Shown piece after piece: positions 23,819 to 34,341 of a DNA stretch of 64,000 bases. Source of the DNA: Nitzschia sp. DOCU1 (taxonomy: Eukaryota; Bacillariophyta; Bacillariophyceae; Bacillariales; Bacillariaceae); NCBI GenBank assembly GCA_951394045.1, contig OX595989.1:2232001-2296000 (forward strand), read 5' to 3'. The notes beneath the pieces were generated by a model, which saw only the letters and a list, made by a program, of their open reading frames with translations, did no database searches and was not told where the DNA came from. Position 1 is the first letter of the stretch. Each line of letters begins with the position of its first letter. A program made the position numbers and the translations under genes.

Positions 23819-25093
23819 ATGACATTGCCGAAAAGGACCACTTTGTTTTTTCTCTGTTCAAGTTTTTGGGCACTTCTCCTCGGAAGTGTCCATGGGTTTG
23901 TCGGTCGAAACCCGAAAACTTGCTTACCGCACAACTCGCACCAAATCGAATGGAAAAGCGTTGGAGCGGGAGTCCTCTTCGCCGCTGAAAATACCGCTTC
24001 CTCAGAAGAAAGGTCGACCAGTGGAAAAGGTGAAGCGAGTCGTCGTGCTTTACTCCTCTTAGAAGATGCGATAGCGTTCAACACTTCTGCTTCTGCACAA
24101 CTACTCTCCACTATCAACAGCATGCGGCAGGAAGGAAATTCACGAGAATCCATTGATGAATTCCTGGACGAAATTTTGAGCAACGGCCCAGACTCTCCCC
24201 TACCATTTTGGACGAGATCCAAACGAATGGCCCGAGTTTCCCGTCGAGCGCGAATGGCATCCCTTCGTCGGACGTTGGATCTAACGACACCCCCTCTCTC
24301 GGACAATGAAAGCAACGTTGATAGCAAGGAGCAGGAATCCCAGCGACGAAGACGTGCGCTTGTTGCCCTTTTGCGATCACTTAGCAATGAGACTGAGGAT
24401 GAAAGCAAGGTTCCTCTTATTGTGCGACTCGAACGGCGTGCTATTCAAGCCGAAAAAGATGATGTCGAAAATCTTCGGAATCGGCTCCCGGAAGGCCTAG
24501 AGACGCCGGAGTATGATGTGATCGCCCCTTCAATCAAAGGTGGAAAGAACGTGGAAATACGCCGCTACAAACCATACTCCGTCTGCGCCGTGTCCATGAA
24601 CAAGCCTAGGCCTGTGGAATCCAGCAAGACAGACGCAAAAGTCCAAATGCCAGAGATGAGTGGGGCAAGTTCCTTTGGGGCCCTAGCAGGATATCTCTTT
24701 GGAAAAAATGAAGATTCAAGGGCAATGAAGATGACGACGCCAGTGTTTACATCACCGCTGAAGGAAGGCGACCGACAAATGGAGTTTGTGTTGCCATCTA
24801 ACTATTGGACTTCGGTAGCCTCTGCGCCACGACCATTTGTCGAGAGTGGTGTAACCTTGCAGGAAAAGGAGGCAGAAGATCGTGCGGTTATAATGTTTGG
24901 GGGGTATGCTTCGAAGAAGGAAGTTGACCGCCGAAAGAACGAGCTAATTGCCGCCTTGTCGAAAGACCCCGAGTGGAAAATGGGCGACGAGGAAGTTACA
25001 GTGGCACAGTACAATGATCCCTTCACAGTTCCATGGAAGCGACTAAACGAAGTCTCTATTTCGGTCAAGAAAGTAGAATATGGTATAATGTGA
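23819..25093 (+). CDS. SOUL haem-binding family protein, probably plastid-targeted
   Basis: Single exon, 424 residues from ATG 23819 (the frame is open above, without an ATG). The signal peptide is TLFFLCSSFWALLLGSVHG, followed by a Phe (VHG|FVGR), the diatom plastid-type junction, and a basic Ser-rich stretch. A helical region of about 170 residues with many Arg/Glu precedes the SOUL domain. The SOUL domain begins near residue 228 (TPEYDVI...VEIRRYKPYSVCAVSM) and contains AMKMTTPVFTSP, MEFVLPSNYW and PWKRLNEVSISVK, all family hallmarks. SOUL proteins bind haem or tetrapyrroles, and plastid relatives sit in plastoglobules or eyespots. The haem ligand is not predictable here. It converges on kinase 1. 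Confidence 0.9.
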   Translation: MTLPKRTTLFFLCSSFWALLLGSVHGFVGRNPKTCLPHNSHQIEWKSVGAGVLFAAENTASSEERSTSGKGEASRRALLLLEDAIAFNTSASAQLLSTINSMRQEGNSRESIDEFLDEILSNGPDSPLPFWTRSKRMARVSRRARMASLRRTLDLTTPPLSDNESNVDSKEQESQRRRRALVALLRSLSNETEDESKVPLIVRLERRAIQAEKDDVENLRNRLPEGLETPEYDVIAPSIKGGKNVEIRRYKPYSVCAVSMNKPRPVESSKTDAKVQMPEMSGASSFGALAGYLFGKNEDSRAMKMTTPVFTSPLKEGDRQMEFVLPSNYWTSVASAPRPFVESGVTLQEKEAEDRAVIMFGGYASKKEVDRRKNELIAALSKDPEWKMGDEEVTVAQYNDPFTVPWKRLNEVSISVKKVEYGIM

Positions 25094-25168
25094 AATCCGC
25101 TACAGTAAGCACGCATGGATTCCTACTACTTGCTTCTACAGTAGAGGCAATATAGAATTGAAAAAGGC

Positions 25169-25337
25169 ATTGCGGGTGTTCCATGTTTTCGCCATTATAT
25201 GTAATGTGCGTGGAATTCAATGTGGCAGGGATGTTTCCCGGTTGATGTGATTGAAATGGTATTGCGGGTGGTCTATGTTCTCTTTTCTATGTGATGTGCG
25301 TGGAATTCAAAGTGGCGGAAATGTTCACCACTTGATG
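25169..25337. repeat. Two-copy imperfect direct repeat between convergent genes
   Basis: Copies at 25169-25246 and 25261-25337 (offset 92 bp) both begin 'attgcgggtg', share 'atgtgcgtggaattcaa', continue 'gtggc.g..atgtt' and end 'ttgatg'. They lie between the stop codons of the SOUL gene and kinase 1. They may sit in overlapping 3' UTRs or mark a local slip duplication. Confidence 0.7.
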
Positions 25338-25354
25338 GAATTCTATGTTCTATG

Positions 25355-26824
25355 TCAGCAGTAGTAAGCATTGCTGGGAACAACCATGCGCGTAGCCTGT
25401 GGCGGGTATCGCTGGTTGATGTCGTTTTCGCAGCCTTTCATCAAACCTTTCTTGCTCCCCAATCGCTTAAAAGAAAAGCGACGTTCAAGGGCCTTTCTCG
25501 GTGCGAAAGTTACGTTCTTAAATTGTACACCTCGCAGCCAGGGGTGGTCGAGGATATCCGCAAGGCACCATCGCTGCCGCGGATCCTTCATGAAAAAGCC
25601 TTGCAAAAAGTCTACGGCCTCAGGGCTCAAGGGAATGTCCAAGGCATCCACCATCTGGCTCAACCCACCACGAGAAATCTGAGCGAAACGTTTGTCGCTG
25701 GCGTGAGCCCACTTAAAAGGTGCCAAACCTACAAGCATGACGAAGCCAACGACTCCCGCAGCCCAGAGATCGAGTGCGTAGGCATCGTGCACTGTCTTTT
25801 TCTCCATCACTTCAGGAGCTGCATACATGAGTTTCCCTCCTTGTCCCTGTGCGACAATCAGACGTCGGCTGGTGCCAGCCGATACATCTGTTACACAGTC
25901 AGGGTTACAAGGATCTGAGTGTGGTACTCGCAAGCTCAGGCCAGGGTCAGTGAGGACAACTCTATCTTTTTCATCAAGCATTATATTCTCCAAACAGATA
26001 TCTCCATGACAAACACCCTTCTTATGGTAGTGATCGATTGCCTGCAGACAAGAGGAACATGAAAATCTGTAAGTAAGTGAAGCCAGGAAATGAGATACCT
26101 GAGCCGTGCTTTTGTAAAGGCTTACCATGATGAGTTGCTTGAACCAAGTGCGGGCTTGGCTTTCGTCGTAGGCAAACGCGTTGGTTCCCTCTAAGTCTTC
26201 TGGTGCCCGTTTTCGTGGAAAAGCCTCAGCTATTCTTGGATACAGTTCGCCCCCCGCCAAGTATCTCGTGATGGTGTAGAGATAGTTATCGTCCTGAAGA
26301 ACATCCATTGCACCGAGTGTATGAGGATGATAGTTTCCCAGAAGCTGCATTGCGGCGATCTCTTTGATAGGATCTTCCAGATGGCGTCCCCTCATGGCAT
26401 GAATTTTTGAGAAATCGGATATCTTGACCGCTGCTTGCAAGTCAGTGCTTTCCCATTCCACAACTGGAGCATTGGAGTCCTGTCGCTCTTCTGAGCGCTC
26501 ATCGGATAGTCGTTCTCGTCGTCGCATGACGATGCATAGCCGAACACTTCCATAGACAGTCTTGCCCAGCTTTTTTGTTAAAAAATATGCACGTTCTGGG
26601 TTGTCCGTTCGGACAATTACATTGCGAAGAAAATGGACGGTACCCGATCGATGATCCCTGGCATGCACATCAATGCTCTGACAACGGTGAACAGTAGGGG
26701 AAGGAAAATCGAGTGGCCTCGCGGGTGGACCCGCTGCAACCACATCGTCATAGCTCAAATCCGCGTGCATCCCGAAGCCATTGTCTTCATCATTGGGATT
26801 GTACGTACTGCTTGCGATGCTCAT
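25355..26824 (-). CDS. Degenerate Ser/Thr protein kinase, member 1 of a local pair
   Basis: Exons are 26824-26126 and 26041-25355 (461 residues). The 84-nt intron is a multiple of three and open, so an unspliced reading looks like one frame, but GTAAGC...CTGCAG and the paralog place it. The kinase fold shows AAVKISDF (beta-3 Lys), an 'LEDPIKEIAAMQLLG' C-helix (Glu), CHGDICLEN (catalytic loop), LTDPGLSL (metal loop), LMYAAPEVM (APE) and YALDLWAAGVVGFVMLVG (DxW.GV). The catalytic Asp and both metal ligands (Asn in LEN, Asp in DPG) remain, but HRD is HGD and DFG is DPG, so activity may be weak or lost. The N-terminal 100 residues ('ARPLDFPSPTVHRCQSIDV') match the paralog at 29.4-30.7 kb. The start is ATG 26824; a GTG lies 15 bp above. 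Confidence 0.88.
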   Translation of the reverse strand: MSIASSTYNPNDEDNGFGMHADLSYDDVVAAGPPARPLDFPSPTVHRCQSIDVHARDHRSGTVHFLRNVIVRTDNPERAYFLTKKLGKTVYGSVRLCIVMRRRERLSDERSEERQDSNAPVVEWESTDLQAAVKISDFSKIHAMRGRHLEDPIKEIAAMQLLGNYHPHTLGAMDVLQDDNYLYTITRYLAGGELYPRIAEAFPRKRAPEDLEGTNAFAYDESQARTWFKQLIMVSLYKSTAQVSHFLASLTYRFSCSSCLQAIDHYHKKGVCHGDICLENIMLDEKDRVVLTDPGLSLRVPHSDPCNPDCVTDVSAGTSRRLIVAQGQGGKLMYAAPEVMEKKTVHDAYALDLWAAGVVGFVMLVGLAPFKWAHASDKRFAQISRGGLSQMVDALDIPLSPEAVDFLQGFFMKDPRQRWCLADILDHPWLRGVQFKNVTFAPRKALERRFSFKRLGSKKGLMKGCENDINQRYPPQATRMVVPSNAYYC

Positions 26825-28700
26825 TATTGTCTTCGACACCAGCAGTCGTTTGAAAAATGAAACTAGTTCGAAGGTGGCTCCCGGTTCTCTGAATAGTGGG
26901 CGTACCTTCTATCCGGGAAAGGGTGAAGTGTAGTGGTCAAAAATGTCGATGTTATAACAGCCACTTCTTGCCTTTTTTGTGAATAACAGAGTGATCGTGC
27001 TTTCGTCGATTTGGCGGCAACCCTGGCGGGCAGAATACGAATGGCAGGGGCCATCTTCGAGGAAAACCGCGAAAATTGGACACAAAGGCGCGAATGCGCG
27101 AGAGTCGTGCTGCGAAGATGTCGTATTCAAACATGTACAGGCCGATATTTTCATGTGGAAAGCCTCCTTGTCGATCGTATTTATGCAAGGTCTGGACATA
27201 GTCGTGTCGTAGCACGTCTTCTTGCACGCACGCAGCATTCTCGAACTTTCAGGAGCTGCAATTTGGGCGCAACGGGCATCTATCTGAATGTGGGACAAAT
27301 TTAGTTAGACTATCACGATTTAACAATATTCCGAACAAGGGCATATCATCTCACCGAGCATGGCCGTCGAATCACGTCTTATTTATCCCAAAAATTGTTT
27401 GGCTGCGGGTGCAGAAGAAAGGTCTTTGTCCATGACCGACACAATTCTGCCGCCGGGGCGGTTACTAAATTGTTGGCTGGCAATTTTTCGCGATTACGGG
27501 GCAACTATTATCGACATTGGCAACAAAAGATGCACGATCGATGCCAAAATGAAGTGCAGCTGCGCGCCCATCTCCGCATTCCGTTCTGGATGCCTTACCG
27601 GTAGCTGGAGACTTCAGTACTAATCTGGTAATACGTAGTAGTGCCAAGGCATGGATCCCCTGTCCCTTTCTTGCCGTTCAAACGGCCACAAAAGTGGGAA
27701 GGCGTTAGCCAAGAAAGCAAGTACTACAACTATCAGCACCAGCTGCTAGCGAGCAGTGTTTCTTTCGTCCTGCCCGGACGACAGCTGGCAACGGTTCTCC
27801 TTGCTTCGTTTTCTGCATGGTGGAGGAAGGCTTGTCTTCAGAAGCAGAAATCGGAACTTTTAAAACCTACACCACCTTGTACTTTGTCTCGGATACTGAA
27901 ACTATAGTACTTAGTAGGCTGATCCTACCGGTATTATGATCATAGTGCGAAACGGTATCGTCGAGGGAGCTCTAGCTCGTCAAAGATGCAAGTAAGAAGG
28001 CGTAGGCTGCTCACATGCGCGATTTACACGAGGAAGCAACAGAGAGGTCGTTGAATCTCCAGTTGTTCTTTGTCTTTCGAGACATTCAAAAGTACACGCC
28101 CGGCATGTCGAGAATGCTGGTTCAATCTTGCCTTTCCTACTCCCAACAGCACGAGCCCTCATTACTATGGCTGCGGGGCTCCAGTACTGAGAAAGATCTC
28201 TAACGGAAATAGTTCAAATCTATTCCTTGTCGGCGGCAAGAAGAAGAGCTCCACGCGTCGTCGGCCGAGCTGCCCCCCCCCCTCATTCTCCTAGGGTGTA
28301 GCACTAGCTTCTGCTCTAGCCGCTTCTTGCGCCTTGCTACTTCCGTAACCCTACCAGTACTCCTACTGTAACTACTACTACACGAGCATGAGAGGTAGTA
28401 GTGCTCGCCTGTTCGAAGCAGTAGAGGCGCCTTTACATAGTAGATTTCGTTCAAGGGATGCACATCAGCAGGACGACCGACGACGACTGACTGTGATGAC
28501 CGACGACCGACGGAACGCCCTTTCGACGGTAGTCGATCGAATCGGACACAAAGGCACGTGTGCATGCGCGCGCGTTAACGCCCGCCGTGCCGTTCGTACG
28601 CCCCCCGCCCGTTCGTCGAAGACGGGAGACGACGATGAATTTCACCACCCCACCCCATGCATATTTTGCACTCTATCTCTCACAAGTAGTAATTGCAATC
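26825..28700. other. Long intergenic region, no gene recognised
   Basis: This 1876-bp stretch was searched on both strands. Frames of 60-129 codons occur (for example 26909-27298 minus and 27011-27304 plus) but overlap one another, lack known motifs and have no phase-compatible exon partners. Microsatellite-like TACTAC/GTAGTA runs occur near 28370-28400. A diverged repeat or a non-coding RNA could be hidden here; nothing is supported. Confidence 0.4.
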
Positions 28701-29228
28701 ATGCTCCGTGCGTTCACTCGTACTCATGCCCTCCGAGGCCCCGGCCGAGCTGATGTTGATCTCGCCATGAGCAAATGGTGGACCAAGAAGAGACCCGCCG
28801 AAGGACAGGTACGTCATGGTTGAAATTCAGTCCTTCGCATGCCGATGCTCCGTTTTTATCGCTGGAATCTTCTTAGCGCCTATATTAGTACTTTGGTCGA
28901 TCCATTTTAATAGATTTCTCACAACGTTGCCTTTTGACTTGTTGCTATTTTGCAGATCACGAAAACGATCTCGGCCCACGAGCAACATCCCGTTGGACCA
29001 TGGCTCAGGACTTTCCCCAAGAAGGTACGTAACTGAGGGAAGAGCTATTGTTGCCATTGCATCTTCGCCTGCGGAAACTCATCGACCTGACTTTCTGTTG
29101 GAACGCAGACCATTGAGCGTGCTCCATCGTACATCATCTGGGTTGGCGGAACGATCGCCCTTACATACGGTAGCATCTCGCGTGCTGATGCTTTGACAAA
29201 GGCTGAAGACTATTCGCACCGACCATAA
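28701..29228 (+). CDS. Small single-TM protein, candidate complex III subunit 8 (QCR8/UQCRQ-like)
   Basis: A three-exon gene of 98 residues, too fragmented to show as one frame: 28701-28808, 28956-29024 and 29109-29228. All introns are phase 0, with donors GTACGT and acceptors TTTTGCAG and GAACGCAG. The protein has a basic N-terminus (MLRAFTRTHALRG), then 'ISAHEQHPVGPWLRTFPKK', a TM helix RAPSYIIWVGGTIALTYGSI and a short polar end EDYSHRP. The layout resembles mitochondrial QCR8/UQCRQ: an 'xxSxxEQ..x' lead, a basic turn, one TM, then a short acidic tail. I base the function on layout only. Other small inner-membrane subunits (complex I, ATP synthase) are possible. The gene is well supported by three consistent junctions. 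Confidence 0.65.
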
Positions 29229-29418
29229 ACCACACAGTTTTATGGCGAAGCCGATGACTACTAGCAATAAAGTCTATCGTGGCGTTGAGCAGCAGTAAAT
29301 AATAGAAGTTTCAAACCTTTTTCAAGCTAAGCTGTTCTGATTTTTCTTGTTGAACTAGTCCGAAAAAATCAATCTGCTGCTCTGTCTGAGAGGCGACCGT
29401 GATGGTCTAATTTATTTT

Positions 29419-30735
29419 CTAATAGTCAAATGGGGAGGGTTCCGGCGGCGGAGGGGCCTGGGCGTCGCCATCGACTACCCAAGGATGCGCTAAGACCTCC
29501 GCCAGTGTCAAGCGTTCCCTCGGATCCAGTACCAGCATACTTTGCAGCAAATCGCCCGCTTCCTCAGACAAGTTGATACCCCAGCTCTTTAGCTGCCGCA
29601 TCAGACTGCCGTTGATGATGAGATCAAAGCGTTGATCCGTTCGACTGGCTTGGTCGTAGGGTGGAAAACCCGTCAGCATAATGTATAAAATGACGCCCGC
29701 CGCCCAGAGGTCAATGGCAAAGCCGTCAAAGGCGTCTTTATTGGCGTAAATTTCAGGTGACATGTAATTGTGTTTTCCACATACACCTTGTGGCTTCATT
29801 AGCCTTCTCATGCTACCTCGCGTGACATCCGTAACAGAACCAGGTCGCTCTGGATCATTGTAAGGGATTCTCAGGCACATTCCCATGTCAATAATGAGAC
29901 AGTTGTTGGTATCGACGAGTACGTTCTCCAGCGATAAGTCGCGATGGCAAATACCTAGCGATTGCAAATGATGCAGCCCCTTCATTTTATTGATCGAACA
30001 GATTGGACAACTTAGCTTGATCATTCGAGACAACAAAGATAGCATAAAAACGCCATGGTCTGAACTTACCCAAAGTATTTGTCGAAACCAGTATCGGGCA
30101 ACAGGCTCTGGCATCCCAATTTCACCTCCACTTTCTTCTGCATATTTGACAACAATTCCAAACAGATCGCCACCTGAGCAGTAGGGCATTACTGAGTACA
30201 AAAAGTCCCCATCTTGTAGGACATCACTGGCTCCCAGTACATGTGGATGCCCTGATCCCACCAGTTGCATGGCTGCCACCTCTTTAATAGGATCTTCCAA
30301 TAATCTTCCGCGCATGTGATGAACACGAGCCCATTCCACCATTTTGATAGCCGCAAATTCGCTCGTAATTTCCCACACAATCGGTGCTAGAGGGCTGCCT
30401 GGTTCCATCCCGGCAGCCCGAGCAGCATCATCTGCGGCCACTCCAACATGTTTTCGCAATACCACACAGGCCCATACACTTCCATAAATAGCATCTTGTA
30501 GCCTCCGTCTGGGTCCGTATGCCACAAATTCCCCTCCTGGATGCGGGGCACCTACATCTTCACGATGGATTACTCCCTGCCAGACTTGCCGCGTCCCTGA
30601 CTCAGGGTCTACTACCAGGGCATTGACACGAACTCCTCGGGCTACTACAGGAGCCGGAAACTCCAAAGGTCGAGCCGGTTCTCCTGCTTCCTCGACCTGT
30701 GAAAAAGTTATATGAGCATGTGGTGCTGGTTCCAT
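29419..30735 (-). CDS. Ser/Thr protein kinase, member 2 of a local pair
   Basis: Exons are 30735-30070 and 29979-29419 (408 residues). A 90-nt phase-0 intron sits at nearly the same place as in kinase 1 (between QILW and GLHHLQ). Motifs are a weak glycine loop (IYGSVWACVV), FAAIKMVEW (Lys), LEDPIKEVAAMQLVG (C-helix Glu), ICHRDLSLENVL (intact HRD and Asn), LIIDMGMCL (DMG in place of DFG), HNYMSPEIY and AIDLWAAGVILYIMLTGFPP. It is therefore likely active, with CAMK/PEK-like features such as HPWVVD at the end. The N-terminal 100 residues ('ARPLEFPAPVVARGVRVNALVV') are shared with kinase 1, which suggests a lineage family descended by duplication. The target is unknown. Confidence 0.9.
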   Translation of the reverse strand: MEPAPHAHITFSQVEEAGEPARPLEFPAPVVARGVRVNALVVDPESGTRQVWQGVIHREDVGAPHPGGEFVAYGPRRRLQDAIYGSVWACVVLRKHVGVAADDAARAAGMEPGSPLAPIVWEITSEFAAIKMVEWARVHHMRGRLLEDPIKEVAAMQLVGSGHPHVLGASDVLQDGDFLYSVMPYCSGGDLFGIVVKYAEESGGEIGMPEPVARYWFRQILWVSSDHGVFMLSLLSRMIKLSCPICSINKMKGLHHLQSLGICHRDLSLENVLVDTNNCLIIDMGMCLRIPYNDPERPGSVTDVTRGSMRRLMKPQGVCGKHNYMSPEIYANKDAFDGFAIDLWAAGVILYIMLTGFPPYDQASRTDQRFDLIINGSLMRQLKSWGINLSEEAGDLLQSMLVLDPRERLTLAEVLAHPWVVDGDAQAPPPPEPSPFDY

Positions 30736-31645
30736 GATGAAAGAGTAGTAGCGGATTGGAGAGTGTGTATAGTGTTTGTTTGTCGAAGTCGGACTAGTCG
30801 CGGTGGAGGGGCGAAATGCGTTCTCTTAATCTCAGCCTGATTTCGCTGATGAGTTTGTTGTCCAAATGCTTCCTTGAACGTCCAGAGTACGACCGATCGG
30901 GAAAGAAAGGAAGTGCTCGAATAATGCCGTTCCCAAGACTGATACGGACTGCCAATGATTTAGTGGGACGCGCCGATTGTTGACAAATCTGTAAATGCAG
31001 TCACTTGTCCGATGAACTTGGAAAGCCAGCACCAATCCTGCTTGTACTATCGTGCAAAAACCAGCCTGGGAATTGTTAGGAGGGTTTTTCTTGCTTCTTT
31101 CAAGGTAATGACGATGCGAAACAAGACACCGTTTGAGATGCTCCACTATGGGCGATAGACCCGCCGCTAAAACGCAGCTGTTCATCATCATGGCGCTTGC
31201 GTTCCTCTCCAATCCTCTCGTCGGATGCAGTTCCACCCGTTTGCCACAAAAGGCGCGTGGGTGGACTTCGCCATTACGTCGCCGGCCACTGCCCGCGGGC
31301 TGGGCATGCGCGCGTTGTCGGTTGTGGCACTATCACATCGGCGGCAGAGGCGCGTGCCAATGGAATTGAGTTGATCCATCTGACTCCAGCCTGGCCGTCA
31401 TTTCGTCAAGCAGTAGTCCAACGTCCACTTTTTCACACCACAAAAAAATCTTCTTCGACGATCTCTCCTGCCGATGATGGGACAATCCTAAACGGCCTAG
31501 CTAGAGAAGAAACCAAAGTCAGTGTTCGAACCCTTGTATCTAAGCTCGTTTGATGCTGCATGGTCTTTGATTGAAGTTCACGTTGGAGACTTTCATATTG
31601 TTTCGTTTGTTGGAGTTGTGGTTCTGGAAGTGAAAAGAAGACGAG
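30736..31645. promoter_or_regulatory. Upstream region between divergent kinase 2 and MTHFR genes
   Basis: This 910-bp stretch holds small overlapping frames on both strands around 30832-31553, none with similarity. Both promoters must lie here. A 5' non-coding exon of MTHFR is possible but not shown. Confidence 0.4.
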
Positions 31646-33732
31646 ATGACACGCATTGTCGAAAAGATTCATAGCCGTCGGAAGAAACGTGCTCTCCTTA
31701 ACGCATCCAACAAGGATGGCAAACTCCAAAACGGGATTCCCGCTGGCTGGTACTATTCCTTTGAGTTTTTCCCACCGAAAACAGAACCAGGACTCGACAA
31801 TCTCCTGACACGAATCGACAGAATGACACGCCGTCTCGACCCACTTTTCATTGATGTCACTTGGGGGTCTGAGGGCAGTACATCGGCTAGAACGATGAGC
31901 GTGGCATCTCAAGCACAACGTTATTTTGGCGTCGACGTGCTGATGCACTTGACGACGACCGGGATGACCAGAGAGAGCCTCATTTCTATTCTCAATCAGG
32001 CCAAATCTTGTGGTGTCCATAACATTCTCGCATTACGAGGTGATCCACCAAGGGGCAAACGATCTTGGGAGCCCAATGATGTCAGCGGCGCATATTGCGA
32101 GCGTTCTATTGATCTTGTAAAGCTGATTCGAGAACTACATGGTGATTACTTTGGAATCGCGGTCGCTGGGCACCCTGAAGGTCATCCATCTTCGACAAGC
32201 ATGGACGAGGAAATTCGACATTTGAAAGAAAAGCTGGATGCTGGTGCCGATTTTATCATTTCTCAATTCTTCTACTCTGTTCCTGCGTTTCTGGAATACG
32301 TCAAACAATGCCGTGCGAATGGTATCACATGCCCCATCATGCCAGGTATCATGCCAATCCAGAGTTTCTCGACGTTTATTAGAATGACAAAGTATTGTGG
32401 AGTCCAAGTTCCCAAGTCCATTCTAGATCGACTGGAGGCCGTTAGAGACGACGACGAGGCCGTCAAATCTATCGGGTGTGAGATCGCGGCAGAAATGTGT
32501 ACCGAGATCTTGGCGAATGACGAGATCGACGTCGATGGTGTTCACTTTTACACACTCAACCTAGAACGAAGTGTAACCACAATCTTGATGAAAATGGGTG
32601 CTGTTGATTTGGTCCACCAGCCGGAATCCACAACGAATGATTCCAAAACTGATGATTTAGATGTTTTGAGCTCAACGGCCGACACTATACGAACAAACGC
32701 TGGACGAATACTGCCATGGCGCCCGTCGGCAATGGCAGAACGATCCAAAGAGGAAGTTAGGTACGTGACTATCTGTGCAATACGTGACTTTTGGGTGTAT
32801 CCTATCTCATGAGATATTCTCGCTATAGACCAATCAATTGGGCGAATCGACCAAAATCCTATGTGATGAGGACGGAGGACTGGGACGAGTTTCCAAACGG
32901 TCGCTGGGGAGACGCTACCTCGCCTGCCTTTGGGGAGCTTTCCGATCTCTCGCACTTCTACACATTTACTCTCGGGAGTGAAGATGACCGCAGGGCGATG
33001 CTTGGATACAATCCAACAAAACCACAGGACGTGTACGATGTGTTTGCCGCGTACGTAGAAGGAAAGATTCCTCACATCCCTTGGTGTGAGACTCCGTTGC
33101 AAGCAGAATCCTTTGTGATTCAGAAGGAGCTTTTGGAGATCAACAAAGCCGGATTCCTTACAATCAATAGTCAACCTTCAGTGAACGGAAGGCCCAGCTC
33201 GGACAAGACTTTTGGTTGGGGAGGAAGTGGTGGCTATGTCTATCAGAAGGAGTACTGCGAATGTTTCTGCAGCCCCCGACATGCCCAGGCCTTAGTCCAG
33301 ATGGTGAACGAGAACCCCAACCTAAATCTCTATGCGGTGAACATTCGAGGGGACGAGATGAGAGTTGGACTAGAACTTGGCGGCGTGACCGCCCTAACAT
33401 GGGGCGTCTTTCCGAATAGGTAAGGGGCAACGCTGTTCGATGTAGGAGCTTGGCATGAAACTGGCATATCTAACATTTTTTCATTCAGGGAGATTCTGCA
33501 GCCCACTATCTTTGATCCCAGTGTGTTTCTCATTTGGTCGGAAGAAGCCTTTTCACTATGGTCTACAATGTGGCTGAATTTGTACGAAATGGACAGTCCC
33601 AGCTACGAACTGATTGAGGAGATTCGGGACACCTACTACCTTGTGGCCATTATTGACAACGACTACATCGGAACGTTGAATGAAGACTCGTTATGGAAGA
33701 AGATGCTTGATGCACACAATAAGACTAGCTAG
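31646..33732 (+). CDS. MTHFR: Methylenetetrahydrofolate reductase
   Basis: Reduces 5,10-methylene-THF to 5-methyl-THF with FAD, supplying methionine synthesis. Exons are 31646-32760, 32829-33419 and 33489-33732 (649 residues), with phase-2 introns. The N-terminal barrel (residues 30-340) shows YYSFEFFPPKTEPG (catalytic Glu region), FIDVTWG, THLTTTGM-like 'MHLTTTGMTRE', 'NILALRGDPPRG', 'DFIISQFFYSVPAF' and 'PIMPGIMPIQSF'. The eukaryotic regulatory domain follows, from RPINWANRPKSYVMRTEDWDE to the C-terminus, including 'FGWGG.GGYVYQKEYCE' and 'ALTWGVFPNREI'. The two-domain length fits eukaryotic MTHFR, so SAM inhibition is likely but not provable here. The second domain starts shortly before intron 1. 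Confidence 0.96.
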
Positions 33733-34341
33733 ACTTTTTTCTTGTAGCAACCCCAAATGCTTACTGTAGACTCTACATTCAATAGTTGAGCCAACGCGGT
33801 GCAAAACGTTCCAGACGTGAAAGATAAAAATCCTCTTCATGCTTGGCAAACGTCATCGAAAAACATCCTTAACCATCGTTTCCGTTCTTTATTCTTGGGG
33901 TTTCGACCATTTTTGCATTCAACGGACCATTGTTTCGGAGATTCCTTTGCCGTCCAATGAATGAGTGTCATTGTCACGAACGGACAAACGGAGATGTTCC
34001 GTTTTGATCGCGAGCGCTTTTGTCGAGGCCCCGTCGATTCTCGATGTGGCGATTTCAGCGAGAACTATTTTACGAGGTATGCGAGGTCTCATCCGCAAAG
34101 TATACGTACTAGCATTACCAATTCCACCTTGGTACTGAAATCCTGTAGCCTTCTACGGAGATGTCGTGGCAACAGCAAAACAGCGGGCGATCACGCGATG
34201 GCGAGCCACAGCGCGTACCAGGTACGACCACGCAACTGCGGCGTCGAAGTTGCCACAATCCCGAGACCAATAGCTTCTTTCAAAGAGCAATAGAGTCCCG
34301 GCCATTTCATTCCCTTCCATACATCTCTGATTGTTTTAACA
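33733..34341. other. Intergenic region, possible extra 5' exon of the next gene
   Basis: This 609-bp stretch contains an ATG at 34161 opening 'MSWQQQNSGRSRDGEPQRVP', followed at once by GTACGACC, a possible donor. It might be a first exon of the coiled-coil gene at 34342, but I cannot show the matching acceptor, so the gene is annotated from its own ATG. Confidence 0.3.

Noticed and set aside
26909..27304. Overlapping frames of 97-129 codons on both strands
   Set aside because: They overlap heavily, resemble nothing known and could not be joined to other exons.
31133..31553. Short frames upstream of MTHFR on both strands
   Set aside because: The plus frames break into three phases and lack conserved MTHFR sequence; the minus frame starts with GTG. 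They are probably 5' leader or promoter.
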